36,084 bases of DNA from Pectinatus cerevisiiphilus (GTDB lineage Bacteria; Bacillota; Negativicutes; Selenomonadales; Selenomonadaceae), in assembly GCF_004341685.1 (NCBI RefSeq), contig NZ_SMAA01000021.1, positions 1 through 36,084 of the forward strand. Reading direction: 5' to 3'. Under the pieces are notes generated by a model that saw nothing but the letters and a program-made list of their open reading frames with translations, was not told where the DNA came from and did not search any database. The position numbers and the translations under genes were made by a program. Positions 1-7,075 of the stretch are shown piece by piece. How positions within the stretch are numbered: position 1 is the stretch's first letter; each line of letters begins with the position of its first letter.

Positions 1-9
1 ATACTGCAT
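1..9 (-). CDS. Possible start of a gene running out of the window
   Basis: On the minus strand an ATG at 9-7 follows an AAAGGAG Shine-Dalgarno ten or so bases upstream. Only three codons (M-Q-Y) are inside the window, so the product cannot be named. It begins about 70 bp after the abrupt end of the truncated AbiEii gene on the same strand. That would fit the transposase of an insertion element that broke the toxin gene, or simply the next chromosomal gene after a deletion. A short inverted pair, GTGATA at 30-35 and TATCAC at 65-70, lies in the spacer. Confidence 0.35.
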
Positions 10-76
10 GGGTGTCGAGCTCCTTTCTGTGATACTTCTCTATAGTAACACAAAAGCTTTCATCTATCACTGACAA

Positions 77-307
77 CTATGCTAACACACAGGGATCTAG
101 ATCCATTGTAGCTCTAGTATCCAACCCAACTATTGAGGCAATTAACATGCCCCCTTTTATGACAAATTTACTAGCATAGTCTGAAGATGATAATCTATCC
201 AAAAATCTCTCAAACATATAATTCTGCAATACTACCTGTGCTGCGATATTATGTCTTCTTGCATAGTTTTTAATGCGGCCTTTCAAACTCATCGCTTTTG
301 AACTCAC
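77..307 (-). pseudogene. abiEii: Truncated AbiEii-type nucleotidyltransferase toxin (5' fragment)
   Basis: This is the N-terminal 76 residues of an AbiEii/AbiGii family nucleotidyltransferase, the toxin of type IV AbiE systems. Visible are the KGRIKNYARRHN start, the helix VVLQNYMFERFLDRLS, the glycine-rich FVIKGGMLIASIVGLD and the catalytic-type TMDLD motif. The reading frame then ends five codons later, whereas full family members run to roughly 250-300 residues. Neither of the other two minus-strand frames continues the family after the DLD, so this looks like a deletion or insertion, not a one-base frameshift. The start is a GTG overlapping the TGA of the antitoxin gene; an in-frame ATG five codons in is an alternative. 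The fragment lacks most of the enzyme and should be inactive. Confidence 0.72.
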
Positions 308-897
308 AATAACACCTCCATATAATTTTTTAGTATTTTACCGACTCTAAACTGCTCTGCATACATTGCCAACAAACTTAAATCCTTGGCTGCAGAAGCA
401 ACATAATTCTTGATGGAACTGATTACCGTTTCTTCATCTAATCTATTTCTACTTCGTAATATATCACAAATAGTACGTTCAGCGTTATAGCATCTAACAA
501 TGTTTCCTAAGGTTGTCTTTTTCTCTATTACACCCAACTGGTGCAAATCGGGCTTAATATAGTAAAAGTTACATTCATCTTTTATAGATGGCGGTACCGT
601 CTTATTACTAGGAATGGTAACTGAATGGCAAAATGGTGTCCGGTCCGATAAACCGTTTAGGAATAATGCCGTATCATGTGAAAAAATCATTTGGGGCGAG
701 CTTAAACTAAGCGTATACATATCATCCTCAACTGTATCGCTTAAAATATATACACCATGTCTACTTCTTTCCAGTAAATTCCCTTTTAAATATTTCGTCA
801 ACAGAGATTTAGAAAATCCCAAGGCCACAACCTGTGCCGTCGTAATCATATTATTATGCAGTTTTAATTCATTATATATTTTAGGATTCATATACAT
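304..897 (-). CDS. abiEi: AbiEi-type antitoxin, winged-helix transcriptional repressor
   Basis: The protein has 197 residues from the chosen start. It has an N-terminal winged-helix region (MITTAQVVALGFSKSLLTKYLKGNLLERSRHGVY, written here only as a region near residues 15-50) followed by the AbiEi C-terminal fold with FSHDTALFLNGLSDR and the RCYNAERTICDIL segment typical of the family. In characterised AbiE systems AbiEi represses its own promoter and neutralises the AbiEii nucleotidyltransferase. The first ATG of the open frame (912) is itself part of the GGAGGTGA Shine-Dalgarno, so translation should begin at the ATG at 897, eight bases after GGAGG; an ATG two codons later is possible. The toxin gene overlaps its stop codon but is truncated, leaving this antitoxin apparently an orphan. 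Confidence 0.8.
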   Translation of the reverse strand: MYMNPKIYNELKLHNNMITTAQVVALGFSKSLLTKYLKGNLLERSRHGVYILSDTVEDDMYTLSLSSPQMIFSHDTALFLNGLSDRTPFCHSVTIPSNKTVPPSIKDECNFYYIKPDLHQLGVIEKKTTLGNIVRCYNAERTICDILRSRNRLDEETVISSIKNYVASAAKDLSLLAMYAEQFRVGKILKNYMEVLL

Positions 898-913
898 ACA
901 CTTCACCTCCATA

Positions 914-961
914 GTTTACTTTTGTAACGATATTATATATCATATCATTACAAAAGTAAAC
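914..961 (-). promoter_or_regulatory. abiE promoter embedded in a long inverted repeat (likely AbiEi operator)
   Basis: A near-perfect inverted repeat has arms 914-929 (GTTTACTTTTGTAACG) and 946-961 (CATTACAAAAGTAAAC), matching at 15 of 16 positions with a 16-base centre. On the minus strand it contains a full promoter: -35 TTTACT at 960-955, a 17-base spacer and -10 TATAAT at 937-932. The -35 lies in one arm and the expected transcription start lies at or in the other, an arrangement expected for dimer-dependent autorepression. AbiEi proteins are known to bind inverted repeats at their own promoter, so AbiEi is the obvious ligand here. Confidence 0.75.
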
Positions 962-970
962 TTAACATAT

Positions 971-1096
971 AAAAAAAGCCCTCCAGCCCATTTCTGATAC
1001 TGGAAGGCTCACATCTAAACCGAGGTTTCAACCCTAAAAAAACATCTAGGTTGCCGCCTAGAAACTAGGTGTATCTAAATGAAGGTCTCAGCCCTA
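971..1096 (-). ncRNA. Two tandem RNA units, each conserved stem motif plus hairpin plus T7
   Basis: Read on the minus strand, two successive units each start with AGGGyTGArACC, continue to TTTAGATry, then carry a different hairpin and end in seven T. The shared blocks are 1071-1096 and 1011-1036, exactly 60 bases apart and identical at 19 of 26 positions. The first unit has interlocking CCTAG/CTAGG/CCTAG segments that can form two mutually exclusive small hairpins before T7 (1042-1036). The second has a stem of TCCAG with CTGGA and flanking GCC/GGC before T7 (977-971), a convincing intrinsic terminator. The tandem ends just before the abiE promoter. It could be a terminator pair for the rlmD operon, a small structured RNA, or the remnant of a mobile element. 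I do not recognise the motif. Confidence 0.45.
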
Positions 1097-1220
1097 TCTG
1101 CGTTATGTTATATTTTTAGCATTTATGTATTTATCACAAATACAAATTACGTATAGTATCAACCCGGGTTGAGTGTGCAATTTTGATGACAATGTCGCCA
1201 AACACTATATATAGTGTAGT
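1097..1220. other. Gene-free spacer with two perfect palindromes
   Basis: No coding signal is visible. TCAACCCGGGTTGA at 1159-1172 is a perfect 14-bp palindrome with no T-run on either side, so it is not a terminator. ACACTATATATAGTGT at 1202-1217 is a perfect 16-bp palindrome just past the rlmD stop; it could be a weak transcript-end hairpin, but it is AT-rich. Confidence 0.4.
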
Positions 1221-2603
1221 TTATTGCTTTTTACCACTAGATTTTGCGGTCATCAGACAAACCGTCTCGACGTGACTAGTCATCGGGAACATATCCACAG
1301 GCTGCACCTGTTCCGCTTTATAGCCAACGTCGTTGAGTATGGCGATATCGCGAGCCAGGGAGGCCGGGTTACAGGAAACGTAGACAATGCGTTTAGGTCG
1401 CATGCTGGCGAAGGTTTTCAGCACTGTTGGTGTGCAGCCGGCACGTGGCGGGTCGACCACTATGACATCGGCACGGATACCTTTTTTATAAAGCTGGGGC
1501 ATTACGGTAGTGGCATCCCCAACAATAAATTCTGCATTTTTGATACGGTTATCGCGCGCGTTTTTCTGTGCATCGATGATGGCTGGTTTGACGATTTCGA
1601 TGCCATATACTTTTCTTGCTTTCTGGGCAAGGAATAAAGTGATAGTACCTGTTCCGCAATAAGCGTCAATGACGGTTTCCCTACCGGTAAGCTGGGCATA
1701 TTCCAATGCCTTTTTGTACAGAACTTCAGCCTGGGCAGTGTTTACCTGAAAGAAGGAACGCGGTGATATATGAAAGGTAAGCGTTCCCAAGGTGTCTTTG
1801 ATGGCAGGCCTGCCCCATAAAAGGTTCGTTTCGCGTCCCATGATTACATTATTGCGATAGGTCTGCACATTTTGCTGTACGCTGACAAGCTTAGGCAGTT
1901 TTTTGCGCAGCAGGCTTACAATTTCTTTACTGCGGCGCAGTTCTTTTGTCGCCGTTACGAAGATGAGCATACATTCACCGGCTTTGCCGACACGTCCGAC
2001 TATATGGCGCAAGGTTCCTAAATGGCGGTCTTCATCATATATACTAATGCCCAGTTTTTGGACGATATCACGTACAGTATTGACGATGTCGTTGTTTAAT
2101 TCTTTTTGGATATAGCAGTTGCGCGTATCAATTATTTGGTGGCTGCCTTGGGCAAAACAACCTATTAATATCTTTTTTTTATCCCTGCCGACAGGAAATT
2201 GCATTTTATTGCGGTAATTCCACGGGTTTTGCGCGCCTAAGGTTGCGTGTACAGGTAGGTTTTTTTGTCCACCGATTCTTTCTAGAGCATCAATTACCTG
2301 CTGGCGTTTTCTATCCAGCTGGGCTTCATAGGAAAGATGCTGCAGCTGGCAGCCGCCGCATTCGTAGTAAAGCCCGCAGCGCGGTGTTATTCGCTGCGGG
2401 CTGGCTTTTATAATGCGGACTATTTTACCAATGGCGTAATTCTTCTTTATTGTATGTACAAGTATTTCAGCTTGTTCAGCCGGTAAGGCATAAGGTACGA
2501 AGACGGTAAACCCGTCAACGCGGCCGACACCTTCACCATTGCTGCCAAGTCCTGTAATAGTTATTGTATAGTTGCTGTCTTTTTTTATTGGTACAGATTT
2601 CAT
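1221..2603 (-). CDS. rlmD: 23S rRNA (uracil-5-)-methyltransferase, RlmD/RlmCD type
   Basis: The 460-residue protein uses S-adenosylmethionine to methylate C5 of a uridine in 23S rRNA (U1939 for RlmD; some Firmicutes enzymes also do U747). An N-terminal TRAM domain spans about residues 8-65. Iron-sulfur ligands are C76, C82, C85 and C163. The SAM motif is VIDAYCGTGTITLFLA, followed by VVDPPRAGC. The nucleophile is C411 in YVSCNPA and the likely general base is E446 in SHVETV. Length is normal for the family. It is the last gene of the rel operon, 29 bases after gph, with a GGAG 13 bases before the ATG. Whether it has one or two target uridines cannot be told from sequence. Confidence 0.93.
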   Translation of the reverse strand: MKSVPIKKDSNYTITITGLGSNGEGVGRVDGFTVFVPYALPAEQAEILVHTIKKNYAIGKIVRIIKASPQRITPRCGLYYECGGCQLQHLSYEAQLDRKRQQVIDALERIGGQKNLPVHATLGAQNPWNYRNKMQFPVGRDKKKILIGCFAQGSHQIIDTRNCYIQKELNNDIVNTVRDIVQKLGISIYDEDRHLGTLRHIVGRVGKAGECMLIFVTATKELRRSKEIVSLLRKKLPKLVSVQQNVQTYRNNVIMGRETNLLWGRPAIKDTLGTLTFHISPRSFFQVNTAQAEVLYKKALEYAQLTGRETVIDAYCGTGTITLFLAQKARKVYGIEIVKPAIIDAQKNARDNRIKNAEFIVGDATTVMPQLYKKGIRADVIVVDPPRAGCTPTVLKTFASMRPKRIVYVSCNPASLARDIAILNDVGYKAEQVQPVDMFPMTSHVETVCLMTAKSSGKKQ

Positions 2604-2632
2604 TATAAATATAAAACTCCGTTTATAAAATA

Positions 2633-3295
2633 TTATTTTGCATAAAATACGACTTTGCTGAGCAGGTCAGCAGGTCGTTCCAGTAAGATCTTTGCGCCGT
2701 TTTCCAGCAGTTCTTCTTTTGAGCGGAACCCCCAAAGGACACCTACTGGCAGCATACCAGCATTTACTGCTGTCTGCATATCGACTGAGGAATCGCCTAG
2801 ATAAGCAACTTCTTCAGGCTTTACGGACATATGTGCAGCGAGCATGAGAACCTTGTGCGGATCTGGTTTTCGTTTCAATCCTGGGAGATCGCCAATAATT
2901 TCTTGGAATGTTCCTTTGGCAAATAGAGCCGCTATAATTTTTTTTGCTGCTTCATCATGTTTATTGGTGCAGACGGCGAGTGGTATCTTTTTTGCTTTTA
3001 GTGCGTTCAGCATTGCTGTTATGCCAGCGTAGGGTGCTGTCTTATCCAACTGGTGAACAGCGTATATCTCTTTAAACTTTACCAGTGCTTCTTCTACGGT
3101 TTCGGTAGAGGCAGTAGCGGGCAAAGCACGTTCTACGAGCTTTTTTATGCCGTTGCCGACCATGATACGGTATTTTTCTAGAGGATGGAGAGGAAAACCG
3201 TATCCTTTTAGTACAGTGTTTACGCTGTCAGTCAGGTCATTCAGCGAGTTTACCAAAGTACCGTCAAGATCAAAAATGACTGCCTTGTATTGCAT
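2633..3295 (-). CDS. gph: HAD-superfamily phosphatase, phosphoglycolate phosphatase-like
   Basis: The 220-residue HAD hydrolase has the nucleophile motif FDLDGT (D9 and D11), a helical cap domain at about residues 15-80, motif II VCTNK, the conserved lysine of motif III and the acidic motif LGDSSVDM. This set fits phosphoglycolate phosphatase (Gph) or pyrophosphatase PpaX, which remove phosphate from small cytosolic substrates. Substrate cannot be chosen from the sequence alone. AAGGAAGG precedes the ATG. It sits between the dihydropteroate-synthase-like protein and rlmD in the rel operon; no functional link with rRNA methylation is evident. Confidence 0.85.
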   Translation of the reverse strand: MQYKAVIFDLDGTLVNSLNDLTDSVNTVLKGYGFPLHPLEKYRIMVGNGIKKLVERALPATASTETVEEALVKFKEIYAVHQLDKTAPYAGITAMLNALKAKKIPLAVCTNKHDEAAKKIIAALFAKGTFQEIIGDLPGLKRKPDPHKVLMLAAHMSVKPEEVAYLGDSSVDMQTAVNAGMLPVGVLWGFRSKEELLENGAKILLERPADLLSKVVFYAK

Positions 3296-3340
3296 AATAT
3301 TGCCTTCCTTTTTTAGAAAATACGTGTTTTTTCTGTAAAA

Positions 3341-3685
3341 CTATAGTGCTAAAAATTTATTTAAATCAGCCGCTATTTGTTTGAGCCCCCAAGGCTGGGC
3401 TGACAATACGGGGATTGCAGCTCGGTATTGTTTCAGGGTGCCCATGAGGATGACATCTGTATATTCCCTGCTCAGATCGGCGCAATGACGGGAAACGGCC
3501 GCATCACCGCCCTTGCTGAGCATTGTTTGTTTTAAAATATTAGCTGCTTTTGTTTGGATCTTATGCAGCTTTATGACGCGAAAAACAGCTTTTTCAGCCA
3601 TCATGGCTATTCCTTCTGCGGTGCAGTCAACTGTTGCAAGCAATTTTTCTGCATCTTTTTTATCATGCACTGTTATGTTTTCCAT
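3341..3685 (-). CDS. Small protein resembling the N-terminal extension of clostridial dihydropteroate synthase
   Basis: The 114-residue protein has a central stretch (TKAANILKQTMLSKGGDAAV at about residues 46-65, then TDVILMGTLKQY and QPWGLKQIA) matching, from memory, the extra N-terminal domain that precedes the TIM barrel in dihydropteroate synthases of many Clostridia. The catalytic barrel with its pterin and pABA loops is absent, and no downstream frame supplies it, so this is a stand-alone domain and not a truncated pseudogene with residue fragments nearby. It starts nine bases after the MBL hydrolase stop with a poor Shine-Dalgarno, suggesting coupled translation. Function is unknown. 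A DHPS-accessory or pterin-related role is inference only. Confidence 0.6.
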   Translation of the reverse strand: MENITVHDKKDAEKLLATVDCTAEGIAMMAEKAVFRVIKLHKIQTKAANILKQTMLSKGGDAAVSRHCADLSREYTDVILMGTLKQYRAAIPVLSAQPWGLKQIAADLNKFLAL

Positions 3686-3694
3686 AGGACAGGC

Positions 3695-4315
3695 TCAACA
3701 AAAATAAGGATTATAGGTTCTTTCATGGTCTATAGTGGTGGTGGGGCCATGTCCCGGGTACACTATGATTGAACCAGCGAGCGGTAGTATTTTTTCTTTA
3801 AGACTTTTTATGAGTGCGGCTGTTGAACCTCCCGGAAAATCAGTCCGGCCTATTGAATCAGCAAAAAGGGAGTCACCAGAGAAAATAATTTTTTCACCGA
3901 CTAGGCAGATACCGCCCGGTGTGTGCCCAGGTGTATGCACAACACGCAGTTCACTATCACCGCATTTTACTATATCGTTTTCATTTAAGAAGAAATCAGC
4001 CTTCTTGGATAGGATAGGTTCTCCCCAATAAGCGGAAAGGTTTAACTTGGTATCAGTCAGCATCGGTGCGTCAAGTGGATGGATTCCCAGCTTTACGCCA
4101 AATTCATTGCAGACTTCTGTATTTGCACCAATATGGTCGCTGTGACCATGTGTATTTATTACATATTTTACTTTGCATTTTTCTTCTTTGACCCATTGGA
4201 TAATTGATTTTGGCTGGGAACCGGGATCAATGATAAGTGCTTCACCGGTGGGTTCATCAATAGCAAGATAACAATTTTCTTCAAAGGAGCCATTTGTAAA
4301 AACTTTTACTTTCAT
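3695..4315 (-). CDS. MBL-fold metallo-hydrolase, glyoxalase II-like
   Basis: The 206-residue metallo-beta-lactamase fold protein carries the full dinuclear metal set: THGHSDHIG (H56, H58, D60, H61), HTPGHTPGG, the bridging aspartate in SGDSLF and the last histidine in YPGHG. Members of this short glyoxalase II-like group hydrolyse thioesters such as S-lactoylglutathione or related substrates, but the substrate here is unknown and Firmicutes of this kind often lack glutathione. The ATG follows the rel stop by four bases, with GAGGA overlapping the rel C-terminus as Shine-Dalgarno, so the two genes are cotranscribed and probably coupled. The rel-MBL adjacency is common in Firmicutes. Confidence 0.88.
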   Translation of the reverse strand: MKVKVFTNGSFEENCYLAIDEPTGEALIIDPGSQPKSIIQWVKEEKCKVKYVINTHGHSDHIGANTEVCNEFGVKLGIHPLDAPMLTDTKLNLSAYWGEPILSKKADFFLNENDIVKCGDSELRVVHTPGHTPGGICLVGEKIIFSGDSLFADSIGRTDFPGGSTAALIKSLKEKILPLAGSIIVYPGHGPTTTIDHERTYNPYFC

Positions 4316-4319
4316 AATT

Positions 4320-6548
4320 CTAATCCTCTTTCATCTCCTTCATTCTGCCTAATGCACGTGCCACCCTGAACACATCTTTGTTGCGCCGGAATTTACTCAT
4401 TATAACCTCTGCCTGGGACATGCTGCGTACATCTAGACTCATTGCGATAGTGGAGGTTTTATTCTTCCTGTTAGGCCGTGCAGCTACGGAATGAATGTTT
4501 ATTTTTGATTCAGAAGGGATTGCCAAAAGTTCTGTGAGGACACCTGGATGATCGTTGCAGATGATATCTATCGTCACAGTATAGGTTTTATCAAGGCCTA
4601 CATCCCAGCTTACGTCAACGACACGAGATAAATCATTATCCGCGTTCAGCACGTTAGGACAATCGGCACGGTGGATGGACACGCCGCGTCCTCTTGTTAT
4701 ATAGCCGATTATTGGGTCACCGGGGATGGGATTGCAACAGCGGGACAAATGTACGAGAAAGCCGCTTTCACCGTCCACTAAGATACCATGGCTGCCCTTT
4801 TTCTTTTCTCCCTGCGGTTTTATCTGCTCCAGCATTTCTGATATGTCTGAGGGGGTAATGTCTTTCAAATCTTTTTTATAAAGCTCAATCAAGCGGGAGA
4901 TAACGCCGTTTACGGTGATCCCACCATAGCCGAGTGAAGCCAGCAGGTCATTGGAGTTTTGGATATTCATCTTTTGGGCGACGATATCAAGCCGGTTGTC
5001 TTTGAGTAATTTCTTGGGATCATAGCCGAGATGCTTGATTTCTTTTTCGACAAGGGCCATTCCCGAGTCGATATTTTCTTCACGTTTTTGCCGTTTGAAC
5101 CATTGGCGTATTTTCGTGCGTGTTTCGGAAGAGGCCACGATATTGAGCCAGTCTGGACTGGGGCCGTTGTTTTGGGGTGTACTTATAACGGAAACAATAT
5201 CACCGTTATGCAATTTATATTCAAGCGGGACAATTTTACCATTTACTGTAGCACCTACGCAGTGATTGCCGATATCAGTATGGATGCGGTAGGCAAAATC
5301 GATGGGATTGGAGCCTTTGGGCAGGCCGATAACGTCTCCCTTTGGAGTAAAAACAAATACTTCGTCAGAAAATATGTCGACCTTGAGGGCTTCCACGTAT
5401 TCATCAGGATCGCTCAATTCTTTTTGCAGGGAAATAAGCTGGCGCAGCCAGGAAAGTTTTTGGTCATACGCATTATTGGCATCAATGCTTTTACCCGATT
5501 CCTTATATTTCCAATGTGCGGCTATCCCGTATTCTGAAACCTGATGCATCTGGAACGTCCGTATTTGTATTTCCAGCGGATAACCGTTGGCTGCTATGAC
5601 GGTGGTATGCAGGGATTGGTAGCCGTTGCTTTTAGGCATTGCTATATAATCTTTGAACCTGCCGGGAATAGGCTTCCATATATTATGGATTAAGCCCAGC
5701 ACTGTATAACATTCGTGCACAGTGGAAACAAGTACACGTACAGCGGATAAATCGTATATCTCACTTATGTCTTTATTATCGCGTTTCATCTTGCGCCAGA
5801 TGCTGTAAAAATGTTTGGCACGTCCTTGGATCTCAGCTTTTATATTAGCATCTTTTATTTCTTTGGACATTTCTTTTATAGAATTGTCAATGAATTTCTG
5901 CCGTTCCTGCCGTTTTTGCTGGACTTTTTCCACAAGATCATAATATTCTTCCGGATAAAGATAGCGAAAGCACAGATCTTCCAGTTCCCATTTTATGTTG
6001 GAAATCCCGAGACGGTTAGCCAGCGGTGCGTAGATTTCGATCGTCTCTCTGGCAATCCGTTTTTGTTTTTCTGCCGATACGTATTTGAGTGTACGCATAT
6101 TATGAAGCCTGTCGGCAAGCTTGATCATTATGACGCGAATGTCCTTAGCCATGGCCAAAAACATTTTGCGGTAATTCTCTGACTGCTGCATTTCCTTCGA
6201 TTTAAAATGAATTTTATTTAATTTGGTAACGCCGTCTATTAGGAGGGCAACCTCTTCGCCAAACTTATTTTTCATTTCTTCCAGCGTATAGGTAGTATCC
6301 TCAACAACATCATGTAAGATCGCCGCAGCTATAGTAACTTCATCTATATGCATCTGTGTAAGTATAGCTGCCACATGCAAGGGATGGATAATGTAATGCT
6401 CTCCAGAGGCTCTCTTTTGGTTAAAATGGGCTGCATATGCCAAATCATAGGCTTCCTGGATGATCGTTAGGTTAGCGTTCGGCTGGTATTCTTTTACAGC
6501 ATTTTTTATATCTTCAATAGTTATTTCAGCGGCATTATCATCAATCAT
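4320..6548 (-). CDS. relA: Bifunctional (p)ppGpp synthetase/hydrolase Rel
   Basis: This long RSH protein (742 residues) makes and degrades the stringent alarmone (p)ppGpp. The order is an N-terminal HD hydrolase domain (H-D at about residues 79-80 in AAILHDVVEDT), synthetase domain with GRFKDYIAMPKSNGYQSLH, TGS domain (DEVFVFTPKGD onward), a zinc-finger-like CCNPIPGD region and a C-terminal ACT domain. The RxKD signature in the synthetase (RFKD) is the form seen in bifunctional Rel, as opposed to EXDD of monofunctional RelA. Both active sites look intact. The start at 6548 is chosen because GAGGG lies eight bases upstream; the ATG five codons earlier has no ribosome site and overlaps this one. 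It heads the operon. Confidence 0.95.
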   Translation of the reverse strand: MIDDNAAEITIEDIKNAVKEYQPNANLTIIQEAYDLAYAAHFNQKRASGEHYIIHPLHVAAILTQMHIDEVTIAAAILHDVVEDTTYTLEEMKNKFGEEVALLIDGVTKLNKIHFKSKEMQQSENYRKMFLAMAKDIRVIMIKLADRLHNMRTLKYVSAEKQKRIARETIEIYAPLANRLGISNIKWELEDLCFRYLYPEEYYDLVEKVQQKRQERQKFIDNSIKEMSKEIKDANIKAEIQGRAKHFYSIWRKMKRDNKDISEIYDLSAVRVLVSTVHECYTVLGLIHNIWKPIPGRFKDYIAMPKSNGYQSLHTTVIAANGYPLEIQIRTFQMHQVSEYGIAAHWKYKESGKSIDANNAYDQKLSWLRQLISLQKELSDPDEYVEALKVDIFSDEVFVFTPKGDVIGLPKGSNPIDFAYRIHTDIGNHCVGATVNGKIVPLEYKLHNGDIVSVISTPQNNGPSPDWLNIVASSETRTKIRQWFKRQKREENIDSGMALVEKEIKHLGYDPKKLLKDNRLDIVAQKMNIQNSNDLLASLGYGGITVNGVISRLIELYKKDLKDITPSDISEMLEQIKPQGEKKKGSHGILVDGESGFLVHLSRCCNPIPGDPIIGYITRGRGVSIHRADCPNVLNADNDLSRVVDVSWDVGLDKTYTVTIDIICNDHPGVLTELLAIPSESKINIHSVAARPNRKNKTSTIAMSLDVRSMSQAEVIMSKFRRNKDVFRVARALGRMKEMKED

Positions 6549-6620
6549 AATTATTACCCTCATATTTCATTTAAACCGTTTATCGAACACTTTTACACTT
6601 CAAATAAACTTTTGTTATTG

Positions 6621-6650
6621 ATTGTATCATATTAGCCAGTTTTATAGCAA
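6621..6650 (-). promoter_or_regulatory. Promoter of the rel operon
   Basis: On the minus strand, -35 TTGCTA at 6650-6645, an 18-base spacer and -10 TACAAT at 6626-6621, with TG one base before the -10 (extended -10). It lies about 75 bases upstream of the rel start and is divergent from the promoter at 6708. Confidence 0.6.
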
Positions 6651-6707
6651 TAGAAAAGCCCTGTTAAAACAAATATCTTTTGCCAGATTATAAGCCTGCC
6701 AGCCATC

Positions 6708-6736
6708 TTGACACTATCTGTAAAAACCTTTAAAAT
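6708..6736 (+). promoter_or_regulatory. Strong sigma-A promoter reading toward the 6S-like RNA and rny
   Basis: A consensus -35 TTGACA at 6708-6713, a 17-base spacer and -10 TAAAAT at 6731-6736, among the best promoters in the window. Transcription should start near 6743, about 28 bases before the paired 5' end of the RNA candidate and 333 bases before rny. Confidence 0.75.
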
Positions 6737-6770
6737 AATCATTATGTGATAGAGTATGTTTGACCAATAT

Positions 6771-6970
6771 GGCAAGGCTCCTGCTGTGTCGTAAGTTGTA
6801 GGATGAATTGCCAGAGAAACTGTTGAGTTGCGGATAAATATAATTTATAACCGGTTTTTATGTTCCAGCAGCAGAAGGGTTTGCATGCGAGGAAAAACAC
6901 CCCAAATACCGGTTATCGACGGGAATGTTATTTTTCGACAATAAATTGAACATAGTACAGGGTCTTTGCC
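6771..6970 (+). ncRNA. ssrS: 6S RNA candidate (about 200 nt, ends paired)
   Basis: The 5' arm GGCAAGGCTCCTG (6771-6783) pairs with the 3' arm CAGGGTCTTTGCC (6958-6970) at 12 of 13 positions counting two or three G-U pairs. The helix then resumes after a small internal loop as TGTGT (6785-6789) with ACATA (6950-6954). An apical stem is closed by ATAACCGGT (6847-6855) and ACCGGTTAT (6908-6916), leaving large unpaired tracts on both sides as in the 6S central bubble. Length, closed ends, bubble and the CCTGcTGTGTCGtaAG start all resemble 6S RNA, which binds housekeeping RNA polymerase holoenzyme as a promoter mimic. A strong promoter lies just upstream. The alternative is a structured leader of rny; no recognised riboswitch motif was found. 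Confidence 0.55.
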
Positions 6971-7075
6971 TGAAGTGGTTAACAGATCACTGTCAAGTAA
7001 TATTTCAGAATACTTGTAAATTGATGCTGTATTTTTCTAAAAAATTAAAAGAAATGCAAAGAAAAAGAAAGGGGG
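6971..7075 (+). other. Gene-free stretch before rny with a weak hairpin
   Basis: AGTGGTT and GATCACT (6975-6992) form a seven-pair hairpin just after the RNA candidate but have no clear T-run, so termination there is doubtful and readthrough into rny is possible. Nothing else is recognisable before the purine-rich ribosome-binding region. Confidence 0.35.

Noticed and set aside
614-997. Plus-strand 127-residue open frame
   Set aside because: It is antisense to abiEi and its operator, with no ribosome site and no recognisable family.
1011-1096. Repeats at 60-base spacing resembling a two-unit CRISPR array
   Set aside because: The repeats match at only 19 of 26 positions, each unit ends in a hairpin and T-run, and no cas gene is present.
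5031-5537. Plus-strand 168-residue open frame inside rel
   Set aside because: It is antisense to a strongly conserved gene and its translation is composed of complement codons of the TGS and synthetase regions.
6771-6970. Mg2+ M-box or another known riboswitch, suggested by GGCTCCTG
   Set aside because: Only the short GGCTCCTG string matches; the rest of the M-box core is missing, while end pairing fits 6S better.
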